13,926 bases of DNA from Candidatus Doudnabacteria bacterium (GTDB lineage: Bacteria; Patescibacteriota; Doudnabacteria; UBA920), in contig JAHFJK010000027.1 of NCBI GenBank assembly GCA_023245915.1, forward strand, positions 1-13,926, in the 5' to 3' direction. Below, one piece after another: positions 1 to 6,226 of this stretch. The notes under the pieces were generated by a model. It saw nothing but the letters and a program-made list of their open reading frames with translations, had not been told where the DNA came from and did no database searches. Positions within the stretch are counted from its first letter, which is position 1, and each line of letters starts with the position of its first letter. The position numbers and the translations under genes are program-made.

Positions 1-202
1 GTGAAAAAACATACTTTCCCTGGTGCATAGGCGTAATTGAGGTTAATTCTCTCAATTATCCCATTAAACCAAATTGAAATCGAAAAATATGTTTTTGTCA
101 GATTACGGCTAACGAATGAGCAAATTTAAGATTTTTAAAAAATTAATTGGACACCAGTGACAGCTAAGTATAAAACAGAACGGTAGATTAGCCAATAGGA
201 AA
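1..202. other. AT-rich stretch with no supported gene
   Basis: I see no convincing gene here. An 8-bp hairpin sits at 34-41/51-58 with a 9-base loop, but no T-run follows it. Frame 3 is open from the window edge to a TGA at 75-77 and could be the tail of an upstream gene; 24 residues are too few to judge. Confidence 0.5.
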
Positions 203-231
203 TTGACAATATATAAATAGGTATTTAGAAT
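203..231 (+). promoter_or_regulatory. Sigma-70-type promoter upstream of the 269/433 ORFs
   Basis: TTGACA at 203-208 is separated by exactly 17 bases from TAGAAT at 226-231, a near-consensus housekeeping promoter. Transcription would start near 238, about 15 bases before an AAGGAGGA ribosome-binding site at 253-260. It is the only good promoter seen for the small genes that follow. Confidence 0.7.
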
Positions 232-268
232 GCCCATAACAATAAGGCTAGCAAGGAGGATCGGATAT

Positions 269-514
269 ATGGTTCGTTGGAAAAGAATAGCCCCTAGGGG
301 AGTTTGGAATCCGATGGCGGGTTTTCGCGAGGTTAGAAAGTCCCGATTTCGTGGTAACAAAGATGCTCAACGCCCACCTCGAGTTTTACGCAATCCTTAT
401 CTGAAATTGTCTCTTTTTGAAAGGAGTAATACATGGCCAATGACACCGACCTTGTCTATGGACTTTTGTCCAAGGGAGGGGATTTCTCTGTCCCTCAAAT
501 TTCTGTTGAATTAG
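269..514 (+). CDS. Possible small basic protein (81 aa), unknown
   Basis: I do not recognise this ORF. It is listed because its start is unusually well made: AAGGAGGA at 253-260 lies 8 bases before ATG 269, and both sit just after the promoter at 203-231. The predicted peptide is rich in Arg, Lys and Trp in its first 40 residues (MVRWKRIAPRG at the start), has no signal peptide or membrane segment, and shows no motif I can name. Its last 82 bases overlap the start of the 433-645 gene in another frame, and from about residue 55 it looks like out-of-frame reading of that gene. It could be a leader ORF coupled to the next gene, a short real protein, or a chance ORF over a non-coding leader. A CCCCTAGGGG palindrome lies inside it at 291-300. 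Confidence 0.35.
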   Translation: MVRWKRIAPRGVWNPMAGFREVRKSRFRGNKDAQRPPRVLRNPYLKLSLFERSNTWPMTPTLSMDFCPREGISLSLKFLLN

Positions 515-645
515 GAATGAAACCCACCAAGATCCAGGTGGCCTTGGACATTTTAAGAGCCAATGGTAAGGTGGCGGCTTATCCCGACGAAGCAGGAATT
601 GTTTGGGGATTGCGCAGACTTTCCTTGCGACGTACAAAACGCTGA
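433..645 (+). CDS. Small helix-turn-helix (winged-helix-like) protein, 70 aa
   Basis: This is a 70-residue cytoplasmic protein with no signal or membrane segment. Residues about 15-50 read as a helix-turn-helix: a Gly-Asp-Phe entry, the helix pair PQISVELGM / PTKIQVALDILRANG, then a short KVAAY strand, as in winged-helix DNA-binding domains. The C-terminus is strongly basic (GLRRLSLRRTKR), which fits nucleic-acid binding. AAGGAG at 421-426 stands 6 bases before ATG 433, which fixes the start. It is probably co-transcribed from the promoter at 203-231 and is closed by hairpins at 652-713. Base composition is richer in GC than the AT-rich DNA upstream. A small transcription regulator or nucleoid-type protein is the likeliest role, but that is inferred from the fold pattern only; target and family are unknown. 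Confidence 0.7.
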   Translation: MANDTDLVYGLLSKGGDFSVPQISVELGMKPTKIQVALDILRANGKVAAYPDEAGIVWGLRRLSLRRTKR

Positions 646-651
646 CTCTAA

Positions 652-713
652 GGGCGGGACAAAGTTTTATAGTTCCCGCCCGACCAATTCTCTAACTTGT
701 TTAGAGTTTTTTT
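652..713 (+). terminator. Double hairpin terminator after the HTH gene
   Basis: A GC-rich stem, GGGCGGGA at 652-659 pairing with TCCCGCCC at 674-681, is followed by a weaker stem, CTCTAA 690-695 with TTAGAG 701-706, and then seven T residues at 707-713. The second stem plus T-run is a classical intrinsic terminator layout on the + strand. Confidence 0.7.
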
Positions 714-726
714 GTTTTGTGATAAG

Positions 727-1538
727 ATGAAACCATCTATGGCTGTAAAAAATTTTAAAAATTTGAAACCTAAGGACCTGATAGTTTTTGACGTGGACGG
801 GACGCTGGCGCCAACCAAGTCTGAAATGGACGCGGATATGGTTGAGTTGTTTAAGCACTTATTAAGAGTAAAGAAGGTGGCAGTCATTAGCGGGGCAAAG
901 TATGAAATTATGAAAATGCAGCTGGCAAACAGCCTTAAAGCTTCTCCGGATTTGCTGCGCAATTTGTTTTTGTTTCCGACAACAGCGACTACGTTCCTTA
1001 GATACAATCATGGATGGAAAAAAGTTTACGCTTTAACTCTTTCTCCGGCAAAGGTTAAAAAATTGAGAAGGCTTTTGAAAGAGTGTTTAGGGAAACTGGC
1101 TATAAACATCCAAAAAAAACTTATGGAAAATTAATTGAGAACAGGGGATCGCAAGTAAGTTTTTCTTTCCTTGGCCAGGATGTGGTGAAAATTTTGGGCA
1201 AGCGTGGCATTAAGATGAAAGAAGATTGGAAAGCCAAAAATACACCTTTGAAAATGAAAATTGCCAAAGCAGTGGCAAAGTATTTGCCGGATTTGGAAGT
1301 CCACGCTGCCGGCTTTACCACCATTGACGTTACCAATAAAGGCATTGATAAAGCTTACGGCATAAACCAAATTCATGAGCATTTATTTGTGCCAATAAAA
1401 AATATGCTGTTTGTGGGTGATGCGATTTTCCCTGGGGGAAATGATTATGCGGTGGTAAAAACAGGAGTTGGTTATATGCCGGTTAAAAATCCGGAAGACA
1501 CGAAAAGGATTATTCGACAGTTGCTAGTGTGCCATTAA
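727..1538 (+). pseudogene. HAD-IIB phosphomannomutase-like hydrolase, broken by a frame change
   Basis: Two reading frames make up one HAD-superfamily protein of the eukaryotic-type phosphomannomutase / C2b-cap group. The first frame (from ATG 727, or ATG 739) holds motif I, FDVDGTLAP with nucleophile Asp22 and acid/base Asp24, and motif II, VAVISGAKY with Ser55. The second frame (open from about 1083) holds the cap-domain signature ENRGSQVSFSFLGQ, the motif III lysine near DKAYGINQ, and motif IV, VGDAIFPGGND. Joined, they give about 270 residues, the normal family length. The frames join near 1080-1120: moving one base back (-1) restores KE-VFRETGYKHPKKTYG. The first frame ends at TAA 1132-1134. 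A run of eight A lies at 1112-1119. A one-base deletion (real or assembly error) is the simplest cause; programmed slippage is possible. The family interconverts or dephosphorylates sugar phosphates; substrate unknown. No SD is seen. The last codons and stop lie inside an inverted repeat (see 1522-1634). Confidence 0.8.
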
Positions 1539-1634
1539 TTTAATTCTGATGATGCAAAATTTGCAAAAGCCCTTAATTTATTGGCCATTTACAGTATCCT
1601 CACCTGTCAAATTTAAATTAAAGGCACACTAGCA
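1522..1634. repeat. 113-bp element with 12-bp perfect (22-bp imperfect) inverted ends
   Basis: The left arm 1522-1543 pairs with the right arm 1613-1634: twelve perfect base pairs from the ends (TGCTAGTGTGCC), one mismatch at 1534/1622, then nine more pairs. The 69-base interior has no ORF. The left arm covers the last codons and stop of the HAD gene. No T-run follows either arm, so it is a poor intrinsic terminator, and no clear target duplication flanks it. It resembles a small non-autonomous (MITE-like) insertion, but a long-range RNA hairpin is the alternative. Confidence 0.6.
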
Positions 1635-1646
1635 TAAAATAACATA

Positions 1647-1694
1647 GAAAAATAAATGTCAAAACTAACATGGATATCCATGTTAGTTTTGACA
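1647..1694 (-). terminator. Perfect 38-bp palindrome followed by a T-rich run (likely trpS terminator)
   Basis: Positions 1657-1694 are a perfect 38-bp inverted palindrome centred between 1675 and 1676 on GGATATCC. Read on the minus strand it is followed at once by TTTATTTTT (1656-1648), so RNA coming from trpS would fold a stem of up to about 17 bp and then meet a U-rich tract. No T-run follows on the plus strand. An operator for a dimeric protein is the alternative reading. Confidence 0.6.
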
Positions 1695-1747
1695 AAGGTG
1701 AATTAAAGATAAAGATTATGTGTAACGCGGGGTGTCGGCCTTATTAT

Positions 1748-1764
1748 GGAGGCCAGTGGCCTCC
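1748..1764 (-). other. GC-rich hairpin directly after trpS
   Basis: GGAGGCC at 1748-1754 pairs with GGCCTCC at 1758-1764 across a three-base loop, one base after the trpS stop codon. A competing pairing uses GGCCT at 1738-1742 with AGGCC at 1750-1754. There is no U-tract, so it is more likely a 3'-end stabilising hairpin than the terminator, which is probably the palindrome further on. Confidence 0.45.
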
Positions 1765-1765
1765 G

Positions 1766-2749
1766 CTATAACAAACCAATTTTTTCCTTTATTTCCAGTA
1801 ACGTCCGGCTCGCCACCTCTCTGGCTTTCCTTGAGCCTTCACCCAAACTTTCCGCCAGCTCTTCCGGCCGCGAGAGCAGTTCTTTTTTCTTTTCTCTAAA
1901 CTCGGCAAAATAGTCCGCAATTCTTTTTGCCAAAGTTTCTTTCAGTTCGCTAAATTTTAGCGTGCCTTTGTTTTGTTCTTCGATAAAGTACACAACATCT
2001 GCCGGAGTGCCAAAATGTGTAAGCAGGAACATCAAATTTTCCTCACCAGGGGATTTACCCCCGCTGGTTGTCGCGGTTACAGCTTTTTTTAGTTTGCGAT
2101 GGATTTCCGTGGGCGAATCATCCAGCAACAAAGCTTCGTCCCCGGTTTTGCTCATTTTTTTTGTGGGATCACTCAGGCTTTTTACTCTTAATGACTTTAG
2201 CGCATAATTTTTAGGTTCAGGAAAAGTTTTTCCAAATTTATTGTTGAACTTTCTGGCCAAATTCCGGGTAAGCTCCAAATGCTGCGTTTGGTCTTCTCCC
2301 ACAGGGACAAACGTGGGTTTATACAATAAAATATCACTGGCCATTAAAGTGGGATAGCAAAATAACCCCGCGTTGATATTGGCGGCATTTAATTTCGATT
2401 TGTCTTTGAATTCAGTCATCCTTTCCAGTTCACCCATAGGGGTAAAGCAATTAAAAATCCAGGCTAAAGTGCTGTGTTCAAGTACATGGCTTTGTAAAAA
2501 AAATACAGATTTGTTCGGGTCAATGCCCAAGGCCAGAAAAGTGGCAGCAAAATCCAAAATAGAGTGGCGTAAAATTTTACTTTCAAAAGGAGTGGTTAAG
2601 GCGTGCAAGTCAACTATCAAGTAAAAGCATTTATTGTCTGGATCATCCTGTAATTCCAGCCATTGCCTAAAGGCGCCTAAGTAGTTGCCGATATGCAGCT
2701 TTCCAGAAGGCCTGGTACCCGATACAATAATTTGTTTTTTATTGTTCAT
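1766..2749 (-). CDS. trpS: Tryptophanyl-tRNA synthetase
   Basis: This cytoplasmic class I aminoacyl-tRNA synthetase charges tRNA-Trp with tryptophan using ATP. From ATG 2749 it is 327 residues, a normal bacterial TrpRS length. The N-terminus SGTRPSGKLHIGNYLG (residues 10-25) carries the HIGH-type signature as HIGN, and KKMSKT (197-202) is the KMSKS loop. Between them lie CYPTLMASDILLY and VPVGEDQTQHLEL, both typical of TrpRS. The frame stays open to 2800, but the family start and a TATAAT six bases before ATG 2749 favour the shorter form. No SD precedes this ATG, so translation appears leaderless. It is divergent from the Clp-like gene across about 120 bases. Downstream are a GC-rich hairpin and a 38-bp palindrome that probably ends the transcript. 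Confidence 0.95.
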   Translation of the reverse strand: MNNKKQIIVSGTRPSGKLHIGNYLGAFRQWLELQDDPDNKCFYLIVDLHALTTPFESKILRHSILDFAATFLALGIDPNKSVFFLQSHVLEHSTLAWIFNCFTPMGELERMTEFKDKSKLNAANINAGLFCYPTLMASDILLYKPTFVPVGEDQTQHLELTRNLARKFNNKFGKTFPEPKNYALKSLRVKSLSDPTKKMSKTGDEALLLDDSPTEIHRKLKKAVTATTSGGKSPGEENLMFLLTHFGTPADVVYFIEEQNKGTLKFSELKETLAKRIADYFAEFREKKKELLSRPEELAESLGEGSRKAREVASRTLLEIKEKIGLL

Positions 2750-2755
2750 GTGGTA

Positions 2756-2761
2756 ATTATA
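2756..2761 (-). promoter_or_regulatory. -10 box of a leaderless trpS promoter
   Basis: TATAAT on the minus strand ends at 2756, six bases before the A of ATG 2749, so transcription would start at or within a base of the start codon. No good -35 hexamer stands 16-18 bases upstream. There is no Shine-Dalgarno, consistent with a leaderless mRNA. Confidence 0.6.
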
Positions 2762-2785
2762 CCAAATAATCCCAAAAAAAGGCAG

Positions 2786-2851
2786 TTGACTTTTGGGCAA
2801 ATTGGATTAAGATGATGACAGTTAAGCTTGCCTTAATGGGAGGGCAAGCTT
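2786..2851 (+). promoter_or_regulatory. Promoter and 5' hairpin leader of the Clp-like gene
   Basis: TTGACT at 2786-2791 and TAAGAT at 2808-2813 with 16-base spacing form a plausible promoter, giving a start near 2820. The RNA would then begin almost directly with a perfect 9-bp hairpin (AAGCTTGCC 2824-2832 with GGCAAGCTT 2843-2851), followed by AGGAGG at 2859-2864. A hairpin at the extreme 5' end usually protects mRNA from 5'-end decay; it could also act as a regulatory switch. Confidence 0.55.
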
Positions 2852-2868
2852 TTGTGTTAGGAGGATGT

Positions 2869-3918
2869 ATGAATAAGTGGGTTTTTTTGGAACCAGATAA
2901 AAAGAGCCCCAAGGTTGTTGAATTTGAAGAGCAACTTCGAAGCAAGGTCATTGGCCAGGACGATGCGGTACAGCAGATCGTCAATATCTACCAGACCATC
3001 CTGGCCGGTATGAGCGGGCCGGGACGGCCGCTGGCAAACCTGCTGTTCCTAGGTCCGACCGGAGCAGGAAAAACAAGGCTCGTCGAAGCCGCGTCGGAGA
3101 TCCTCTTTGGCAGTCAAGAGGCTTTCATCAAAGTGGACTGCGCCGAATTTCAGCACAGTCACGAAATATCGAAGCTGATTGGCTCACCTCCAGGTTACAT
3201 TGGGCATCGCGAGACATCGCCAGTGATTACTCAGGAGAAGCTTGATCGGTCTCACACCCAGAAACTCAAAATCAGCTTTGTCCTTTTTGACGAGATCGAA
3301 AAGGCCAACAACGCCTTGTGGCAGTTGCTGCTCGGCATCCTGGACAAAGCGACACTCACGCTCGGTCACAACCAAAAGGTCGATTTCTCCCGCACGATTG
3401 TTTTTATGACATCGAATCTGGGGGCCAGCGAGATGAGCAAGCTCCAGTCCGGAGGCATCGGTTTTGTCTCGCAGGCAGGCCCAGATCGTGCCGAAAAAAT
3501 TGACCGCAAGATTTATCGCGTCGCTGTGGACGCGGCGAAGCGTAAATTTTTACCGGAATTTATGAATCGTATCGACAAGCTTGTGGTATTCAGGACTCTC
3601 ACACCAAATGAGCTAAGCCGGATTCTGGATATTGAACTGGCAGGCGTACAGGGAAGAATCCTGGCCACGCAGACGGAGCGTCCGTTCACGTTCAGCTGTA
3701 CGGAAGCGGCAAGAGCCTTTCTTTTGAAGGAGGGGACGGATCTCAAGTATGGTGCGCGTCATCTGAAACGCGCCATTGAGCGTTATCTGGTTACACCTTT
3801 GTCCGGATTGATCTCCGGTCGTCAGATCAACGCGGATGATATTGTCCAAGTTGACCTGAACGGGTCGGGTGACGGGTTAATTTTCAGTAAGGAAAAGCCC
3901 AAATTTAATTACGCATGA
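2869..3918 (+). CDS. Clp-type ATPase with a single AAA+ module (ClpA/ClpC D2-like)
   Basis: A 349-residue cytoplasmic AAA+ unfoldase corresponding to the second ATPase module of ClpA/ClpB/ClpC, with no N-domain and no first module. Visible parts: a short lead-in with VIGQDDAV (27-34); Walker A GPTGAGKT (62-69); pore loop GYIG (109-112); Walker B FVLFDEIEKA (137-146) with Asp141-Glu142; sensor 1 TSNLG (181-185); arginine finger FMNRID (231-236); sensor 2 GARHLKRAI (295-303). IGF at 197-199 lies where ClpA and ClpC carry the IGL/VGF ClpP-docking loop, so it may feed ClpP; ClpB lacks this loop. AGGAGG at 2859-2864 stands 4 bases before ATG 2869, which decides the start. The gene is distinctly GC-richer than its neighbours and has an SD while neighbouring genes lack one, hinting at acquisition by transfer. 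It is divergent from trpS. A short HslU- or ClpX-like relative is less likely because the motif wording is Clp class 1. Confidence 0.9.
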   Translation: MNKWVFLEPDKKSPKVVEFEEQLRSKVIGQDDAVQQIVNIYQTILAGMSGPGRPLANLLFLGPTGAGKTRLVEAASEILFGSQEAFIKVDCAEFQHSHEISKLIGSPPGYIGHRETSPVITQEKLDRSHTQKLKISFVLFDEIEKANNALWQLLLGILDKATLTLGHNQKVDFSRTIVFMTSNLGASEMSKLQSGGIGFVSQAGPDRAEKIDRKIYRVAVDAAKRKFLPEFMNRIDKLVVFRTLTPNELSRILDIELAGVQGRILATQTERPFTFSCTEAARAFLLKEGTDLKYGARHLKRAIERYLVTPLSGLISGRQINADDIVQVDLNGSGDGLIFSKEKPKFNYA

Positions 3919-3921
3919 GAT

Positions 3922-3974
3922 TGGGTTTGAACCCAGTTTTAAGCCGCTTTGTTTCATCCTGAAACAAAGCGGCT
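3922..3974 (+). terminator. Intrinsic terminator of the Clp-like gene
   Basis: A small hairpin (TGGGTT 3922-3927 with AACCCA 3930-3935) is followed by a strong perfect 15-bp stem, 3942-3956 with 3960-3974, closed by a TCC loop. A T-rich tract (GATTTCTTTTCTGATTTTTT) follows on the plus strand. It stands between two convergent genes and may also block transcription from the RNase J side. Confidence 0.75.
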
Positions 3975-4060
3975 GATTTCTTTTCTGATTTTTTACAAAC
4001 TGATTATATTTCGCTCACTATCCTGTACCACTTACTTGGTTCGGGTACGGGGCAAGTCGT

Positions 4061-5881
4061 TTAAATCTCGATAACAACAGGGAGTACCATTGGTCTTCGT
4101 TCTGTTTTCTGATACAGGTATTCGCCAATTTCATCACGTACTATGTTGCGCAAATATGCCCAGTTGGGCTCTAACTTTTCCTTACCTTTACTTTCAACCA
4201 GTTTGCGGACTTCGTGTTTGACTTCCCTTATTAAATCATCATTGCCTTTCATATAAATAAAGCCGCGGGAAATAATGTCCGGCTGGTTAATAAGTTTTCC
4301 ATTCCTTCTGTCTAAGGTCATAATTATAACGAACATCCCATCCTGCGCCATGACTTGGCGGTCGCGAATAACGACTTCGCCGACATCGCCAATGCCCAGG
4401 CCGTCTATGAAAACATAACCACTGGAAATTTTTGGATCTTCTGTAACTTTTGCTTCTTTAGCAGAGTTTAATTCCAAAATTTGTCCATTGTCTAGTGAAA
4501 AAATATTGGTTTCGGGAATTCCCATGGTCTTTGCCAACTCGCCATGAGCCACAATCATGTGGTGTTCACCGTGGATAGGCATAAAGAACTTTGGCTTTGT
4601 TAACGCCATCATCAGCTTTAACTCTTCCTGATGCGCGTGCCCTGAAGTGTGGATGTCTAAAGTTTTGTTGTAGATGACATGCGAACCTAACCGGGTCAAG
4701 TTAGAAAGCATGGCGGAAATTGCCCGTTCATTTCCCGGAATAGGGGAGGCGGACACAATAGTCGTATCACCTTTTTTAATTTTTACGGTTTTGTGGTCGC
4801 CTCGCGCAATGCGCGCCAGACCGGCCGCGTCTTCGCCCTGGGCGCCGGTAGTTAATATGGCTATCTGGTTGTCAGGAAATTTTTTAGCCTGTTCAGACTT
4901 AATAATTATTTTAGGCTGGATTTTTAAATAGCCCAAAGACAGGGCAATCTCGATATTATTGACCATGCTTCTGCCGGTAACAATGACTTTGCGGTTATAC
5001 TTGGCAGCCGCGTCAAAAAACTGCTGAATGCGCGAAATGCTGGTAGAAAAGTTGGCAAAAATAACTCTGCCCTTTATTTCGTTAAATGTCCGGTCAATGG
5101 TTAAGCCGATTTCCCGCTCGCTCGCGCAGTAGCCGGGTTTTATCGCGTTGGTCGAATCTGACATTAACAGCAAAATGCCTTCGGCGCCGAACCTGGCAAT
5201 TTTATCAAACTCCGTGGCTTTGCCGTCAACCGGCGTATGGTCAAATTTCCAGTCAGTCACATAAATTACCTGGCCTACCGGCGTAGTAATGCAAATGCCG
5301 ACCGAATCGGGGATGCTGTGATTGACGCGGAAAAATCTTAATTTAAAATTGCCCAAGGCCAAAACATCGTCTTTGGTGATGGTGTTAATTTTAGAGCGGC
5401 CCAAAAGGGAAAATTCCTCCAGGCGTTTTTTTACGAACGCGGCGGTCAGCGCCATGGTGTAAACTGGCGGATCGCCCAGTTTAGGCAAAATGTAAGGCAC
5501 GGCCCCAATGTGGTCCAAGTGGCCGTGAGTTATAATTACCCCGCGAATCCTGCGTTTGTTTTCTTCCAGCCATTTGGTGTCCGGAATAATATAGTCAATT
5601 CCGGGCATGGTGTCGTCGGGGAACGCCAGGCCCATATCGATGACAATAATGTCATCGCCAAATTCTAAGGCGGTCATGTTTTCACCGACTTCTTCCACAC
5701 CGCCCATGGGAATAATCCGCAAATTTTGGCGCGAAGAAGTATAGCGGCTGGTAGTCAGCAATCCAGTGGCCTTCTCAATCAGGCTTTCTAATCTATCCGT
5801 CTTTTGCGGAGTCGCCACAGCAGTTGAACCGCTGCGGTTATGGTTCGGCCTCGGAGGCCGAAAATTTTGTCTTCTCATCAT
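4061..5881 (-). CDS. rnj: Ribonuclease J
   Basis: A 606-residue metallo-beta-lactamase/beta-CASP ribonuclease that acts in mRNA decay and RNA 5'-end processing in the cytoplasm. The zinc-binding motif is HGHLDH (119-124), with the further ligands His188 in NHSIPDS and Asp210 in TDWKFD, and a late His in MPIHGEHH. The Asp210 region reads TDWKFD where TGDFKFD is usual, but the ligand is kept. SDSTN, the beta-CASP region and the C-terminal domain are complete, so length is normal for the family apart from an N-terminal extension of about 50 residues. That extension is Arg/Pro/Asn-rich, probably disordered, and may bind RNA. The start is ATGATG at 5881, directly after an in-frame TAA and without an SD. 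The gene stands alone with its own promoter and a leader of roughly 225 bases. Confidence 0.95.
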   Translation of the reverse strand: MMRRQNFRPPRPNHNRSGSTAVATPQKTDRLESLIEKATGLLTTSRYTSSRQNLRIIPMGGVEEVGENMTALEFGDDIIVIDMGLAFPDDTMPGIDYIIPDTKWLEENKRRIRGVIITHGHLDHIGAVPYILPKLGDPPVYTMALTAAFVKKRLEEFSLLGRSKINTITKDDVLALGNFKLRFFRVNHSIPDSVGICITTPVGQVIYVTDWKFDHTPVDGKATEFDKIARFGAEGILLLMSDSTNAIKPGYCASEREIGLTIDRTFNEIKGRVIFANFSTSISRIQQFFDAAAKYNRKVIVTGRSMVNNIEIALSLGYLKIQPKIIIKSEQAKKFPDNQIAILTTGAQGEDAAGLARIARGDHKTVKIKKGDTTIVSASPIPGNERAISAMLSNLTRLGSHVIYNKTLDIHTSGHAHQEELKLMMALTKPKFFMPIHGEHHMIVAHGELAKTMGIPETNIFSLDNGQILELNSAKEAKVTEDPKISSGYVFIDGLGIGDVGEVVIRDRQVMAQDGMFVIIMTLDRRNGKLINQPDIISRGFIYMKGNDDLIREVKHEVRKLVESKGKEKLEPNWAYLRNIVRDEIGEYLYQKTERRPMVLPVVIEI

Positions 5882-6106
5882 TTATTTAATTTTTTGATCA
5901 CAGGAAAAATTTCCTATGATGTTTATCTGCTCAAGCATAAAAAACTTGAGTTTTACTTATTAAATTTTGTTAGGCCTAGATGAAAGTGGCTTGCTGGCCG
6001 ACCTTAGCTCTAAGCTCGAATTAACAAATGGCAAATAAAAAAAGTGATTTTTTAACTACCATCTGGCAATTGATTTGTTTTTGATTTCGAGCAATTTTTC
6101 AGCCTT
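5882..6106 (-). promoter_or_regulatory. Long structured 5' leader of the RNase J mRNA
   Basis: From the predicted start near 6106 to the ATG at 5881 the leader has about 225 bases and no convincing gene. It can form a large stem (GCTCGAA 6014-6020 with TTCGAGC 6086-6092, continued by AACAAAT 6023-6029 with ATTTGTT 6073-6079), a 6-bp stem (CTCAAG 5930-5935 with CTTGAG 5945-5950), and an 11-bp hairpin at 5897-5907/5910-5920 that ends 15 bases before the start codon, where an SD would normally lie. This suggests control at the RNA level, possibly by RNase J itself; that is inference. Confidence 0.5.
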
Positions 6107-6112
6107 TATATA

Positions 6113-6141
6113 ATTATAAACCTTTTGGCTTTTTTTGTCAA
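6113..6141 (-). promoter_or_regulatory. Consensus sigma-70 promoter of RNase J
   Basis: On the minus strand TTGACA (6141-6136), a 17-base spacer and TATAAT (6118-6113) match the housekeeping consensus perfectly. Transcription would start near 6106. Strong synthesis is expected unless the long leader restrains it. Confidence 0.8.
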
Positions 6142-6192
6142 TTTTTTTGTTAAAAAATGGCTTTAAATAAGGTTTTTGCTGCGTTAAATCAT

Positions 6193-6220
6193 TTGATAAT
6201 CGAGTAAATGCATCTATAAT
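6193..6220 (+). promoter_or_regulatory. Promoter giving a leaderless mRNA for the 6227 gene
   Basis: TTGATA at 6193-6198, a 16-base spacer and TATAAT at 6215-6220. The ATG begins six bases after the -10 box, so the transcript should start at the start codon itself. No SD is present. Confidence 0.7.
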
Positions 6221-6226
6221 GTAAGT

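Noticed and set aside
3..77. C-terminal fragment of a plus-strand gene at the left edge
   Set aside because: Only 24 codons are open before TGA and no terminator follows; it cannot be distinguished from chance.
322..350. RNase P RNA-like GAGG..AGAAAGTCC sequence
   Set aside because: The conserved RNase P core motif does not match fully and no partner helices were found around it.
5882..5938. 18-codon leader ORF directly before the RNase J ATG
   Set aside because: It is in the same frame as rnj, ended only by a TAA adjacent to the ATG, has no SD and overlaps the leader hairpins, so it may be chance.
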